Shown here piece after piece: positions 57,946 through 64,000 of a stretch of DNA of 64,000 nt. How positions within the stretch are numbered: position 1 is the first letter of the stretch; the number at the start of each line of letters is the position of its first letter. The translations under genes were made by a program, and so were the position numbers. This DNA comes from a virus. The DNA is taken from the IMG/VR virus record IMGVR_UViG_3300048444_000123, positions 1-64,000 of that record. One strand, written 5' to 3'. Below the pieces are notes generated by a model. That model made no database searches. It was not told the origin of the DNA and saw only the letters and a program-made list of their open reading frames with translations.

Positions 57946-58345
57946 AAAATCAAAGGCATTGAAATTTAGAAAAAAGGTGAAAACTGATATGAGCACGAAT
58001 AAACAATATATTACCACCTACAAGGATATTAAAAAGTATTTTAAAGAATTAAACACACTTATATTTAACAATGAGTTGTCTCCGTTTAATCAGATTGAAA
58101 TTAAAGACCTAAGACGTGAGAAGTGTATAGGTCAAGTTGTAACTATGGAATGGAAAAGAAAAGGCACTAGAATATTTAAATTAGAAATGATGCCGAAGTA
58201 TTCCAACAAAAGAGATTTTATGGACACTTTAGTCCATGAAATGGTACATTTGTACCAAATGGTAAATAAAGGTGATACAGGTAACCACAATGAAATGTTT
58301 TATTCATTTGAGAGTAAAGTTAACTATATCGGATTACAACTATAA
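57932..58345 (+). CDS. SprT-like zinc metalloprotease
   Basis: A 137-aa protein: basic leader, TTYKDIKKYFKELNTLIFNNELSPF, then LVHEMVHLYQ with H-E-x-x-H and a downstream HNEMF that supplies the third ligand. This is the SprT/Spartan fold, which in other systems cleaves proteins stuck on DNA. A phage copy could clear host or phage DNA-protein complexes; inference. Start: ATG 57932 overlaps the preceding gene; ATG 57989 is an alternative that removes 19 basic residues. Confidence 0.82.
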   Translation: MKTTKKSKALKFRKKVKTDMSTNKQYITTYKDIKKYFKELNTLIFNNELSPFNQIEIKDLRREKCIGQVVTMEWKRKGTRIFKLEMMPKYSNKRDFMDTLVHEMVHLYQMVNKGDTGNHNEMFYSFESKVNYIGLQL

Positions 58346-58358
58346 TAAGGATAATATA

Positions 58359-58634
58359 ATGAGTAAAGGTGAGAAGAACCAGATTGATGAGTGGTTACAA
58401 AAACAAATCAGAAAAGGCATAAACATAGTTGATTATGTTTGGCAAAATAAATCTAACAAGTGGGAACTATATTACACAGGACATTTGCATAAAGATATCC
58501 TAGATAACTTTCCAGGTAGAACTAATAAAAAAATATTTGCAGGATACAAACAGTATTTAAATAAACCAAATCTAATGTTTACTCAAAAGAAATTTGATGA
58601 ACATGGATATAACTACTATGTAAGGAGTATATAA
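58359..58634 (+). CDS. Hypothetical protein, 91 aa
   Basis: Starts at ATG 58359 after AAGGATA (frame open from 58272 inside the SprT-like gene). A soluble, aromatic- and lysine-rich protein (INIVDYVWQNKSNKWELYYTG; KFDEHGYNYYVRSI). One-base overlap with the next gene. No family recognised. Confidence 0.6.
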   Translation: MSKGEKNQIDEWLQKQIRKGINIVDYVWQNKSNKWELYYTGHLHKDILDNFPGRTNKKIFAGYKQYLNKPNLMFTQKKFDEHGYNYYVRSI

Positions 58635-58942
58635 TGACACAACCAAGAGATCATGGACGAAAGTTGAAGAAAGAAGAAAGACAAATCCTACAAGGAGTTG
58701 TTGATGGTAAAGGATACTATAAAACACCAACAGTTAGTGTTGATAAAACTGAAAATTTAATTACAACATTGGTTGATTTATATCTTTCTAAAATAATTAA
58801 TTTTGAAAGAAAATATGACGTGGATTATGTAAGTGACTCTAGTAGGCACCTAATAAGACAGAAATGGTATGTTGTAACACCTGATAAGAATATGCCTTTA
58901 AAAAACCTTAAACTATTATTGAAAAATGGTAAAATTGCTTAA
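58634..58942 (+). CDS. Hypothetical protein, 102 aa
   Basis: A basic protein with a helical N-terminus (GRKLKKEERQILQGVVDGKG) and beta-like C-terminus (HLIRQKWYVVTPDKN). Coupled to both neighbours (TAATG, 17-nt overlap). Unknown function. Confidence 0.6.
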   Translation: MTQPRDHGRKLKKEERQILQGVVDGKGYYKTPTVSVDKTENLITTLVDLYLSKIINFERKYDVDYVSDSSRHLIRQKWYVVTPDKNMPLKNLKLLLKNGKIA

Positions 58943-59651
58943 AAATACTGATTGGGATTTAGTAGTAGATAGAACTTGGTTTTATACTAAACTTATTTTT
59001 TCTTTGTGTTTAGTTGCCTTTATTTCTTATAAAGTAGGACAATATTATCCTAGTAAGAAGGCACTGGCACATGAAATGATTAAGATGGAAGACCTTTATA
59101 TTGAAAAAATAAAAGTCTTAGAGTTAAAAGAACCAGAGTTTGCTTATACAAATGATGTTCAATTTGTAAGAGCAATGCATAAATGTATAGACTATGTAAA
59201 CTTTACATTACCTAGAGACAAAAGAATACCTTATGAAATGATTATTGCTCAGGCAGCTTTAGAAAGTGGTTGGGGAGAAAGTCGTTTTGCTAAAGAAGCA
59301 AATAATCTATTTGGTATTAGAACGTGGAGTAAAGATGTGCCAGGTTTGAGACCTTTAGGTGTTAAAAACACAACGTGGAAAGTAAGAATATTTGATACAA
59401 AGTGTGGAAGTGTAAAAGAATATATCCGTCTTTTAAACGAACATCCTGCCTATAAAGAATTTAGAGCAGTAAGAAAACAATATTTTGTTAAGAACTTGGA
59501 TCCTAATCCATTAGTATTAATAAAAAACATTGATAAATTTTCTACTACAAAAGACTATGATGTTAGAGTCAGTAGAATTATCAATAAGATAAGAAAACTT
59601 GAGTCAACTTATGCCAGTGACAAAAGTATAACTAATAACGAGGAGAGATAG
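58926..59651 (+). CDS. Membrane-anchored glucosaminidase (FlgJ/Bax-like)
   Basis: A 241-aa protein: transmembrane anchor (~19-38, LIFSLCLVAFISYKVG), then a glucosaminidase domain at ~75-220. The catalytic Glu is in AQAALESGWGESRFAKEANNLFGI, with KVRIFDTKCGSVKEYIRLLN downstream. It cuts the glycan chain of peptidoglycan. Anchored forms may act at DNA entry or lysis. The phage also has an M15 peptidase at 62354, so both sugar and peptide bonds of the wall can be cut. Confidence 0.82.
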   Translation: MVKLLKNTDWDLVVDRTWFYTKLIFSLCLVAFISYKVGQYYPSKKALAHEMIKMEDLYIEKIKVLELKEPEFAYTNDVQFVRAMHKCIDYVNFTLPRDKRIPYEMIIAQAALESGWGESRFAKEANNLFGIRTWSKDVPGLRPLGVKNTTWKVRIFDTKCGSVKEYIRLLNEHPAYKEFRAVRKQYFVKNLDPNPLVLIKNIDKFSTTKDYDVRVSRIINKIRKLESTYASDKSITNNEER

Positions 59652-59652
59652 T

Positions 59653-60054
59653 ATGAATAAATTAATGGCAACTATAATAACAATTATGTTATTAAACACA
59701 AACGTATATGCTCAGGAATTAACTGAGTTACAAAAGTGGCTTGCAAAACCAGGTGCTGAAGTTGAACAGTATGTTCAGGCAACCAGAGATAATTCTGATG
59801 GTACATGGAGAATACCTGATGAAAATCTAATAATGAAAAAGATTGATGACAAAGAGAATTTTTGGTTTGTCCTTAATACAAAAAACTGTTGGGTTTTTTA
59901 TGTAAAAGGTGATAGTGCTGAACAAGCATTTTACAACTATACATCTAATACAAGTAGTTATGGTTTTAACTTTGCAGGTAGAGAAGATGAGATTATGCAA
60001 CTTAAAAAGAAGTATGGAATCATTAAAACTTTGGGAGAAGTTAATCACTCTTAA
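59653..60054 (+). CDS. Exported protein, 133 aa
   Basis: Signal peptide at residues ~1-20 (LMATIITIMLLNTNVYAQE), mature part about 112 aa with aromatic residues (ENFWFVLNTKNCWVFYVKG), a single free Cys and a helical end. Likely periplasmic or a surface protein, next to the glucosaminidase (1 nt spacing). Perhaps an immunity or lysis-control protein, but no motif proves that. Confidence 0.6.
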   Translation: MNKLMATIITIMLLNTNVYAQELTELQKWLAKPGAEVEQYVQATRDNSDGTWRIPDENLIMKKIDDKENFWFVLNTKNCWVFYVKGDSAEQAFYNYTSNTSSYGFNFAGREDEIMQLKKKYGIIKTLGEVNHS

Positions 60055-60057
60055 TGC

Positions 60058-60086
60058 TTGACAAAGTGTTAAAAATGTGATAGTAT
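60058..60086 (+). promoter_or_regulatory. Sigma70-like promoter
   Basis: TTGACA at 60058-60063 and TAGTAT at 60081-60086, 17 bp spacing; the -10 ends 7 nt before ATG 60093. Confidence 0.65.
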
Positions 60087-60092
60087 ATGACT

Positions 60093-60251
60093 ATGAAAAA
60101 TAGACAAGATCAAAAAAGACTTATACAAAATGCTGAAAGAGCGTGTAAAAACGCTCAATCAGATTGGGCAAAGAAATACTGGTTCGGTGTATTTGAACAA
60201 TTGTGTAAGAAATATAATATGATGAACTACTATATAAAGGCAATACACTAA
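60093..60251 (+). CDS. Small basic protein, 52 aa
   Basis: MKNRQDQKRLIQNAERACKN to NYYIKAIH, predicted from a leaderless start 7 nt after the -10 box; ATG 60087 is just upstream and in frame. Helical with Cys at two places. Overlaps the next ATG by one base. Function unknown. Confidence 0.55.
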   Translation: MKNRQDQKRLIQNAERACKNAQSDWAKKYWFGVFEQLCKKYNMMNYYIKAIH

Positions 60252-60829
60252 TGAATATATTTTACGTTGATAAAAATCCTGTTACGGCAGCAAAGATGAT
60301 GTGTGATAAACACATTATCAAAATGATATTAGAGTCTGCTCAAATGCTATGCACGGCAAAACGTGTGCTAGACGGCAAAGAATATTTTGCTAAAACAAAG
60401 AACGGCAGAAATATCAAAAGATGGAAACTTGATAATCCTAATGAAGAAGCAACTATCTACAAGGCAGGTTGGTTAGGTCACCCTAGTACACAATGGGTTC
60501 TAAAGTCTGCTTACAATTACACATGGTTATACAAACACATGATTGCTCTAAATGAAGAATACAAACTAAGATGGCAAAAAGATAAAGATCATGTTTCTAT
60601 TACAAAACTAAGTCAACTGCTATCTGTTCCACCTAAAAATGCACCATTAGATGTTATAGGTACAGATGCTACACCAGCAATGCCAGATCATTGTAAAATA
60701 CCAGGTGATGTGGTAGGGTCTTATAGAAAATACTATATACTAGAGAAACGAAAGTTTGCTAAATGGGAAAAACCAAATGCAGTAATGCCTGACTGGTATA
60801 AAAAAGGAATAGAACAAGATGCCAGGTAA
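60251..60829 (+). CDS. Conserved phage protein with N-terminal glycosylase-like motif
   Basis: A 192-aa protein whose opening NIFYVDKNPVTAAKMMCDKHIIKMILESAQMLCTA is a conserved pattern in many T4-type phages and some bacteria. It resembles the start of pyrimidine-dimer glycosylase-like proteins. Further segments WLGHPSTQWVLKSAYNYTWL and AMPDHCKIPGDVVGSYRKYY (near the end) are also typical. A DNA-repair role is possible but not established. Confidence 0.7.
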   Translation: MNIFYVDKNPVTAAKMMCDKHIIKMILESAQMLCTAKRVLDGKEYFAKTKNGRNIKRWKLDNPNEEATIYKAGWLGHPSTQWVLKSAYNYTWLYKHMIALNEEYKLRWQKDKDHVSITKLSQLLSVPPKNAPLDVIGTDATPAMPDHCKIPGDVVGSYRKYYILEKRKFAKWEKPNAVMPDWYKKGIEQDAR

Positions 60830-60944
60830 GTGGGACGGAAAAAGCAGGATTCCTAATAAGCAATATAGGGAAAACTATGACAAAATCTTTAACAAAAAAA
60901 AGAGTACAAAAAGAGAAACCAAAAATATACGAAAGAAATCCTGA
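60819..60944 (+). CDS. Possible small basic protein, 41 aa
   Basis: MPGKWDGKSRIPNKQYRENY then a Lys/Arg-rich tail; starts inside the end of the previous gene and overlaps the next small frame by 68 nt. Weak support; it may be a shadow of the next gene. Confidence 0.35.
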   Translation: MPGKWDGKSRIPNKQYRENYDKIFNKKKSTKRETKNIRKKS

Positions 60945-61029
60945 TACAGGAGTTATTCGTTGGCGATATGTTGGTGAGTCACCAGATAAATATGGATGGC
61001 CGAACTATGGCAGAATATTACAAAAGTGA
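60877..61029 (+). CDS. Small protein, 50 aa
   Basis: MTKSLTKKRVQKEKPKIYER then NPDTGVIRWRYVGESPDKYG and WPNYGRILQK. The R-N-P-D-T-G segment is a small motif that I know from short proteins of T4-type phages. Its A-rich upstream context (GGGAAAACTATG) gives a fair ribosome site. It overlaps the next gene by 23 nt. Confidence 0.55.
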   Translation: MTKSLTKKRVQKEKPKIYERNPDTGVIRWRYVGESPDKYGWPNYGRILQK

Positions 61030-61213
61030 AAATGGGAAGAGAACATTAATGGCATTGAGTCAAGTAAAACAAAGTAAACAATTTAAACTTGATGTTACAG
61101 ACTATCAGGATGTTGCAGATTGTATAAGAAGTGATCAAGTACCTGCTAATCATATTGCAGAATACTTTAACGATAAAAAGTTTTTTAACTGGTACAAAAG
61201 GAAATACTTATGA
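61007..61213 (+). CDS. Hypothetical protein, 68 aa
   Basis: Starts at ATG 61007 (AEYYKSENGKRTLMALSQVK); the frame is open from 60968. Mostly helical with a basic end (FFNWYKRKYL). Overlaps the small membrane protein by 4 nt. Function unknown. Confidence 0.55.
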   Translation: MAEYYKSENGKRTLMALSQVKQSKQFKLDVTDYQDVADCIRSDQVPANHIAEYFNDKKFFNWYKRKYL

Positions 61214-61320
61214 CATTAGGATACGGCCTAGCATTAGGATTTATAGGAATAACATTAACAGTAGTGGTATGTTATGTACTACTAATTATGTATGAAGTAC
61301 ATAAAGGAGACGATAAATAA
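61210..61320 (+). CDS. Small membrane protein, 36 aa
   Basis: ATGA overlap with the previous gene. One long hydrophobic helix (GYGLALGFIGITLTVVVCYV) and a short charged tail (EVHKGDDK). Probable single-pass membrane peptide, function unknown. Confidence 0.55.
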   Translation: MTLGYGLALGFIGITLTVVVCYVLLIMYEVHKGDDK

Positions 61321-61324
61321 ACAT

Positions 61325-61510
61325 ATGATTAAAGAAGCATTAATAAAAAAATTAGAAGGTGATATAGCAGTTGCAGAAGCAGACTTAAAACTATTTTTAG
61401 CAGAACCTATTGGCGTTGCTGAACATATAGATTATGTTGAAACAGCAGAGAAGAAAACCGCTAAACTAGCAGAGGCAAAAGATAAGTTAGAAGCTATCAA
61501 AAATCTGTAA
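61325..61510 (+). CDS. Small helical protein, 61 aa
   Basis: MIKEALIKKLEGDIAVAEAD then an amphipathic helix pair (VAEHIDYVETAEKKTAKLAE). The start at 61325 is preferred to 61292 because it follows the small membrane gene's stop. Overlaps the next ATG by one base. Similar short helical proteins occur in marine phages. Confidence 0.6.
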   Translation: MIKEALIKKLEGDIAVAEADLKLFLAEPIGVAEHIDYVETAEKKTAKLAEAKDKLEAIKNL

Positions 61511-61824
61511 TGCCAATCTATACATTTGAAAATAAAAAGACTAATGAAGTCTATGATGAAATGATGACCATTTCTGAAATGGAAGAATATCTTAAAAAGA
61601 ACAAACATGTAAAACAACAGATTACAAGTGTTAATATTGTAGGTGGTGTTAGTGGTATTAGTTATAGAGGTGATCAAGGATGGAAAGAAGTGCAATCCAA
61701 GATAGCAGAAGCACATCCACAAAGTCATCTTGCAAAAGAACATAGAAAAAGATCAATTAAAGAGATAAAAACAGATCAAGTAATTAAAAAACATAGGGCT
61801 AGACAACGTGGAAAAAATAAATAA
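61510..61824 (+). CDS. Conserved phage protein, 104 aa
   Basis: Opens PIYTFENKKTNEVYDEMMTISEMEEYLKKN, which resembles FmdB-like regulatory proteins but lacks their zinc-binding Cys. The C-terminal ~40 residues are basic (HRKRSIKEIKTDQVIKKHRA). Common in T4-type marine phages as a protein of unknown function. The strong structured leader of the next gene follows. Confidence 0.7.
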   Translation: MPIYTFENKKTNEVYDEMMTISEMEEYLKKNKHVKQQITSVNIVGGVSGISYRGDQGWKEVQSKIAEAHPQSHLAKEHRKRSIKEIKTDQVIKKHRARQRGKNK

Positions 61825-61828
61825 TACT

Positions 61829-61897
61829 ATACAAAGTGAGCAACTGAAAAGCAACGGTCGTATACCAGAGACGAGTAGGTCAATCCACTTTTTGTAT
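61829..61897 (+). ncRNA. Aptamer-like structured RNA in the leader of the M15 operon
   Basis: ATACAAAGTG (61829-61838) pairs with CACTTTTTGTAT (61886-61897), with a two-base bulge, and encloses 47 nt that include short stems GTC/GAC and GG/CC. The layout (closing helix, then a second strong hairpin before the ribosome site) is riboswitch-like. I could not match it to a known class: GAGACGAGTAGG recalls the glutamine riboswitch core but the required flanks are missing. Confidence 0.45.
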
Positions 61898-61908
61898 AAT
61901 TCCATAAA

Positions 61909-61942
61909 AAGGGCAGGACTTCCTGCTAGGAAGCTTGCCCTT
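61909..61942 (+). terminator. Two-part hairpin just upstream of the ribosome site
   Basis: AAGGGCA (61909-61915) pairs with TGCCCTT (61936-61942), and CTTCC (61919-61923) pairs with GGAAG (61929-61933). It ends 5 nt before AAAGGAG. Could be an expression platform for the RNA above or a conditional terminator. Confidence 0.55.
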
Positions 61943-61958
61943 AATTAAAGGAGAACTC

Positions 61959-62357
61959 ATGGCAGATTTACCAGATTTTATGAGAGAGTTTGATACAGAT
62001 GTGGATTATGGTTTTACTGCTGTTTCTACAAAACCAGAAACAGAAACACAACCAACTATCGATCCATCAGTTATTGAAAACTCTAATTTAGAATTAGCAA
62101 AAGTTAAAACAGATGTTGCAGATATCAAAACAATGATGAATGAGATAATGCAAATCACAGCAGAAAAAGAAACTGTTACAAAAGAAATACAGGATGCTGA
62201 TACACAAAAGAGATTTAAAGAAATAGAAAAAATAGTATTACCATTTCTATACAACTTATCAAAATCAAATGAACCTTATATACACTGGCCGAATAGAGCG
62301 CCGATAATTAAGGCACAAATGGATAAGTTATTACAATTAACAAGAGGAAAAAAATGA
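61959..62357 (+). CDS. Conserved phage protein upstream of the M15 peptidase
   Basis: The protein begins MADLPDFMREFDTDVDYGFT at ATG 61959 (the frame is open from TTG 61935, within the hairpin). Middle: coiled-coil-like (NSNLELAKVKTDVADIKTMM...KETVTKEIQDADTQ). End: NEPYIHWPNRAPIIKAQMDKLLQL. The W-P-N-R end is conserved in T4-type marine phages. It overlaps the peptidase by 4 nt, suggesting a linked function in lysis or virion assembly. Confidence 0.72.
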   Translation: MADLPDFMREFDTDVDYGFTAVSTKPETETQPTIDPSVIENSNLELAKVKTDVADIKTMMNEIMQITAEKETVTKEIQDADTQKRFKEIEKIVLPFLYNLSKSNEPYIHWPNRAPIIKAQMDKLLQLTRGKK

Positions 62358-62824
62358 AACTAACTAATAATTTTAGTCTAAGCGAAATGACGAGAAGCCA
62401 AACAGCTACTCGTAGAGGAATTAATAATAATCCTAGTGAAGATCATATGAATAACTTAAAAGAGTTATGCGAAAAAGTATTACAACCTGTTAGAGATCAC
62501 TTTAAAAAAGTGGTTTCAATATCTAGCGGCTATAGAAGTCCAGAGTTATGCGAGGCAATTGGATCATCTAAAACGTCACAGCATGCCAAAGGCCAGGCTG
62601 CAGACTTTGAAATTCATAGTCTTTCAAATGCTGAACTAGTAAAATGGATCAGTGAAAATTGTGAATTTGACCAAATGATATTGGAATTTCATAACCTAGA
62701 TGAACCAAACAGTGGTTGGGTGCATTGCTCATATAGAGCAGATGGTGAAAACCGAAAACAAATATTGAGAGCATATAAAAACGATAGTAACAAAACTTGT
62801 TACGAATCTTACGATCCTAAATGA
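62354..62824 (+). CDS. Peptidase M15 (D-Ala-D-Ala carboxypeptidase-like endolysin)
   Basis: A 156-aa peptidase of the M15_3 type: LTNNFSLSEMTRSQTATRRG, then VSISSGYRSPELCEAIG, SQHAKGQAADFEIHSL (H and D zinc ligands) and WVHCSY (third His). It cuts peptide bonds of the cell wall and is the likely endolysin of this phage. M15 peptidases are the usual endolysin of pelagiphages. It works with the spanins at 32282 and the glucosaminidase at 58926. An AGAGGA site precedes the ATG. Confidence 0.88.
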   Translation: MKLTNNFSLSEMTRSQTATRRGINNNPSEDHMNNLKELCEKVLQPVRDHFKKVVSISSGYRSPELCEAIGSSKTSQHAKGQAADFEIHSLSNAELVKWISENCEFDQMILEFHNLDEPNSGWVHCSYRADGENRKQILRAYKNDSNKTCYESYDPK

Positions 62825-62833
62825 AAGGAAAAA

Positions 62834-62858
62834 CGGGATAATTTAAGACAAAGTCCCG
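62834..62858 (+). terminator. Hairpin after the M15 gene
   Basis: CGGGA (62834-62838) pairs with TCCCG (near 62851-62857) in the AT-rich gap 62825-62956; a second weak palindrome around ATGATCATATGATGG follows. Confidence 0.45.
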
Positions 62859-62903
62859 ATTTAATCAATGATCATATGATGGAATATAGATCATCATAGG
62901 TGC

Positions 62904-62932
62904 TTGACATTCTTCTATTTTTGTGTTATAAT
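62904..62932 (+). promoter_or_regulatory. Sigma70-like promoter
   Basis: TTGACA at 62904-62909 and TATAAT at 62927-62932, both perfect, 17 bp spacing. The best promoter in the window. Confidence 0.85.
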
Positions 62933-62956
62933 AGACACTTAAACAATAGGAGAAAT

Positions 62957-63118
62957 ATGGAAAATATAAAAAACTGGTTAATCGCAGAAAAAGAAAACAT
63001 TATCGAGTTTCAAAAAAATAGTTGGGAACAAGGTAAGACTCAATTGACTGAAAATGGTGAAACTATATCTCAAGCAGTTGAGACAGTTACAACTTTTATT
63101 CAATCATCTTTAATGTAA
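62957..63118 (+). CDS. Small acidic protein, 53 aa
   Basis: ATG 62957 behind TAGGAG (frame open from 62900, where the promoter lies): MENIKNWLIAEKENIIEFQK then TQLTENGETISQAVETVTTF. A helical acidic protein under the strongest promoter of the window, so probably made early and in quantity. Unknown function; small acidic early proteins of phages often inhibit host factors. Confidence 0.65.
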   Translation: MENIKNWLIAEKENIIEFQKNSWEQGKTQLTENGETISQAVETVTTFIQSSLM

Positions 63119-63136
63119 CAATAGGAAAAATATATT

Positions 63137-63853
63137 ATGACTTTTAAACATGTGAAATTAGATCAATCCGTCTTACCAAAAAACTTAGGTAAAAAGGGTA
63201 AGAATCAAAACGGAATTAGAATCTATGAAGTAGATGGCGTAAATATGCCATCCGTTACATCTATCTTAGGATCAATACCAGAGAAGAAACTAGTATTAGA
63301 GAAGTGGAGAAAGGCTGTTGGTGAAGCAATGGCAAACTATATCTCACTTCAGGCAACATCCAGAGGTAAGACAACCCATACTCTTATAGAAAATCATTTA
63401 AACAATGAAGATGATAAGTCTATAGGAATTACAAAAGTAGGACCATTAGGTCTTTTTAGAATTGTTAAACCTTACCTAGCAAGAATAGAAGAAATTTATT
63501 TGTTAGAGGAAATAATGTATTCAAAAGAATGGTCAGTTGCAGGTCAAGTTGATTGCGTTGCTAAGTACAAAGGTAAGTTATCTATTATTGATTTCAAAAC
63601 CTCAACAAAACAAAGAGACGAAAAATACAACTATGCTAACTTCTTACAATGTTCAGCATATGCTAAAATGTTTGAAGAACTATATCCAGAGAAGAAGATA
63701 GAACAAACAGTAATTTTAGCTGCTTGTGAAGATGGTTTTGTACAAGAATGGATACATGGTAAAGATAAGATTAAAGAACACCAAGAGTTATTCGTTAAAC
63801 ACACAACTGATTTTTTCAATAAACACAGTGAACAAATAGCAAATGTAGTATAA
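63137..63853 (+). CDS. PD-(D/E)XK nuclease (Cas4/RecB-like exonuclease)
   Basis: A 238-aa protein with the PD-(D/E)XK order: THTLIENHLN helix, AGQVDCVAKYKGKLSIIDFKTSTK (D, then D-x-K) and QCSAYAKMFEELYPEKKIEQ after. It is the type of exonuclease that T4-type marine phages carry, probably for host DNA degradation or recombination. GVNMPSVTSILGSIPEKKL at the start is typical as well. Follows the small acidic gene by 18 nt; a late box follows. Confidence 0.85.
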   Translation: MTFKHVKLDQSVLPKNLGKKGKNQNGIRIYEVDGVNMPSVTSILGSIPEKKLVLEKWRKAVGEAMANYISLQATSRGKTTHTLIENHLNNEDDKSIGITKVGPLGLFRIVKPYLARIEEIYLLEEIMYSKEWSVAGQVDCVAKYKGKLSIIDFKTSTKQRDEKYNYANFLQCSAYAKMFEELYPEKKIEQTVILAACEDGFVQEWIHGKDKIKEHQELFVKHTTDFFNKHSEQIANVV

Positions 63854-63856
63854 ATA
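63849..63856 (+). promoter_or_regulatory. T4-like late promoter box
   Basis: Exact TATAAATA followed by G, spanning the nuclease stop and 24 nt upstream of the next ATG, which has its own AAGGA site. Confidence 0.65.
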
Positions 63857-63879
63857 GTTAAGTCAATAAGGACTTACTA

Positions 63880-64000
63880 ATGAAAAAAATAATACTCACA
63901 TTGTTATTATGTTTATTTTCTACAGTATCATATTCAGATCACAATGGTAAACCATTTAAGTTTATAGAATCAACAGTGCCAGTTTGGTGTGGTCTTGCTG
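63880..64000 (+). CDS. Partial exported protein at window end
   Basis: Signal peptide KKIILTLLLCLFSTVSYSDH and then NGKPFKFIESTVPVWCGLA to the window edge. A secreted or periplasmic protein under a late promoter; the rest lies outside. Confidence 0.65.
   Translation, partial: MKKIILTLLLCLFSTVSYSDHNGKPFKFIESTVPVWCGLA

Noticed and set aside
61829-61897. Glutamine (glnA) riboswitch
   Set aside because: Only GAGACGAGTAGG resembles the core; the CGUUCA and GAAGGAAC parts needed for the class are absent, so it was kept as an unassigned structured leader.
61829-61897. tRNA gene in the M15 leader
   Set aside because: The end pairing and GGTCAATCC hint at a T-arm, but no proper D-arm, anticodon arm or seven-base loop can be drawn.
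2341-62905. TGCTTGAC strings as T4 MotA boxes of middle promoters
   Set aside because: A MotA box should lie about 12-13 bp from the -10. Here TGCTTGAC is 17-18 bp away and its TTGAC forms a regular -35, so these are sigma70-type promoters.
1-64000. Minus-strand open frames of 60-157 aa
   Set aside because: All lie opposite well-supported + strand genes, have hydrophobic or low-complexity products, and lack ribosome sites; none has a recognisable domain.
1-64000. tRNA genes, CRISPR arrays, insertion sequences, integrase or introns
   Set aside because: No T-loop/acceptor patterns in the intergenic gaps, no spaced direct repeats, and no transposase, integrase or homing-endonuclease motifs were seen; nrdA, 43 and other large genes read through without breaks.

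Overview
This 64 kb window is AT-rich phage DNA with every recognisable gene on the + strand, tightly packed with many ATGA/TAATG overlaps. It carries the T4-type replication core in near T4 order: sliding clamp 45, clamp loader 44 and 62, regA, DNA polymerase 43, uvsX, helicase 41 and, further on, primase 61 with nrdA/nrdB. Hsp20, bS21, rubrerythrin, CobS/CobT-like proteins, DUF3310 and many small proteins of marine T4-type phages are also present. The low GC, lysine/asparagine-rich proteome and gene content point to a T4-type myovirus of a streamlined marine bacterium (SAR11 pelagiphage of the HTVC008M kind, or a related OM43 methylophage). This host guess is inference from gene content.

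Layout. 1-4474: CobT-like VWA/zincin protein, CobS-like AAA+ ATPase, small proteins and bS21. 4475-6405: structured non-coding stretch, Hsp20, sulfotransferase-like protein and rubrerythrin. 6466-18980: replication block, interrupted by a GT-B-like glycosyltransferase between 45 and 44 and two DNA methyltransferases between 43 and uvsX. 18989-31585: virion-type proteins, several starting with the same short M-K-S/T-F tag that resembles the T4 capsid-targeting sequence; they include an adenylate kinase, a ligase-fold nucleotidyltransferase and a 984-aa multidomain protein. 31588-33576: DUF1353 protein, overlapping Rz/Rz1-like spanin pair and two paralogous small membrane proteins. 33590-40082: curli (type VIII secretion) cluster csgF, csgG, curlin, FecR-like protein, second curlin-repeat protein, CHASE2-class III nucleotide cyclase. 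40239-45917: coiled-coil membrane protein, primase 61, nrdA, nrdB, zinc ribbon and RuvC-like protein. 45898-51109: seven-gene glycan island. 51203-57241: type IV prepilin, small proteins, envelope lipoproteins, glutaredoxin and conserved marine phage proteins. 57431-64000: SprT-like protease, membrane-anchored glucosaminidase, M15 peptidase behind a structured leader, and a PD-(D/E)XK nuclease.

Regulation is readable from the sequence. Fifteen sigma70-like promoters (TTGACA/T with 16-17 bp to TATAAT-like boxes) and eleven T4-like late boxes (TATAAATA and variants) can be placed. In 14 cases the -10 or late box ends only 6-9 nt before the start codon, so these genes, including polymerase 43, primase 61, csgF and the nucleotide cyclase, are predicted to be made from leaderless mRNAs. 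Other genes share a start-site sequence (AGGAAAAAACACTATG and relatives) or a 17-nt palindromic element placed at identical distance from two promoters.

The strongest candidate for an under-described system is the phage curli cluster with its own sensor-type cyclase and FecR protein. Next are the phage prepilin, the tagged and possibly capsid-packaged enzyme set, and the leaderless-promoter pattern. No tRNA, CRISPR array, transposase or integrase was seen.
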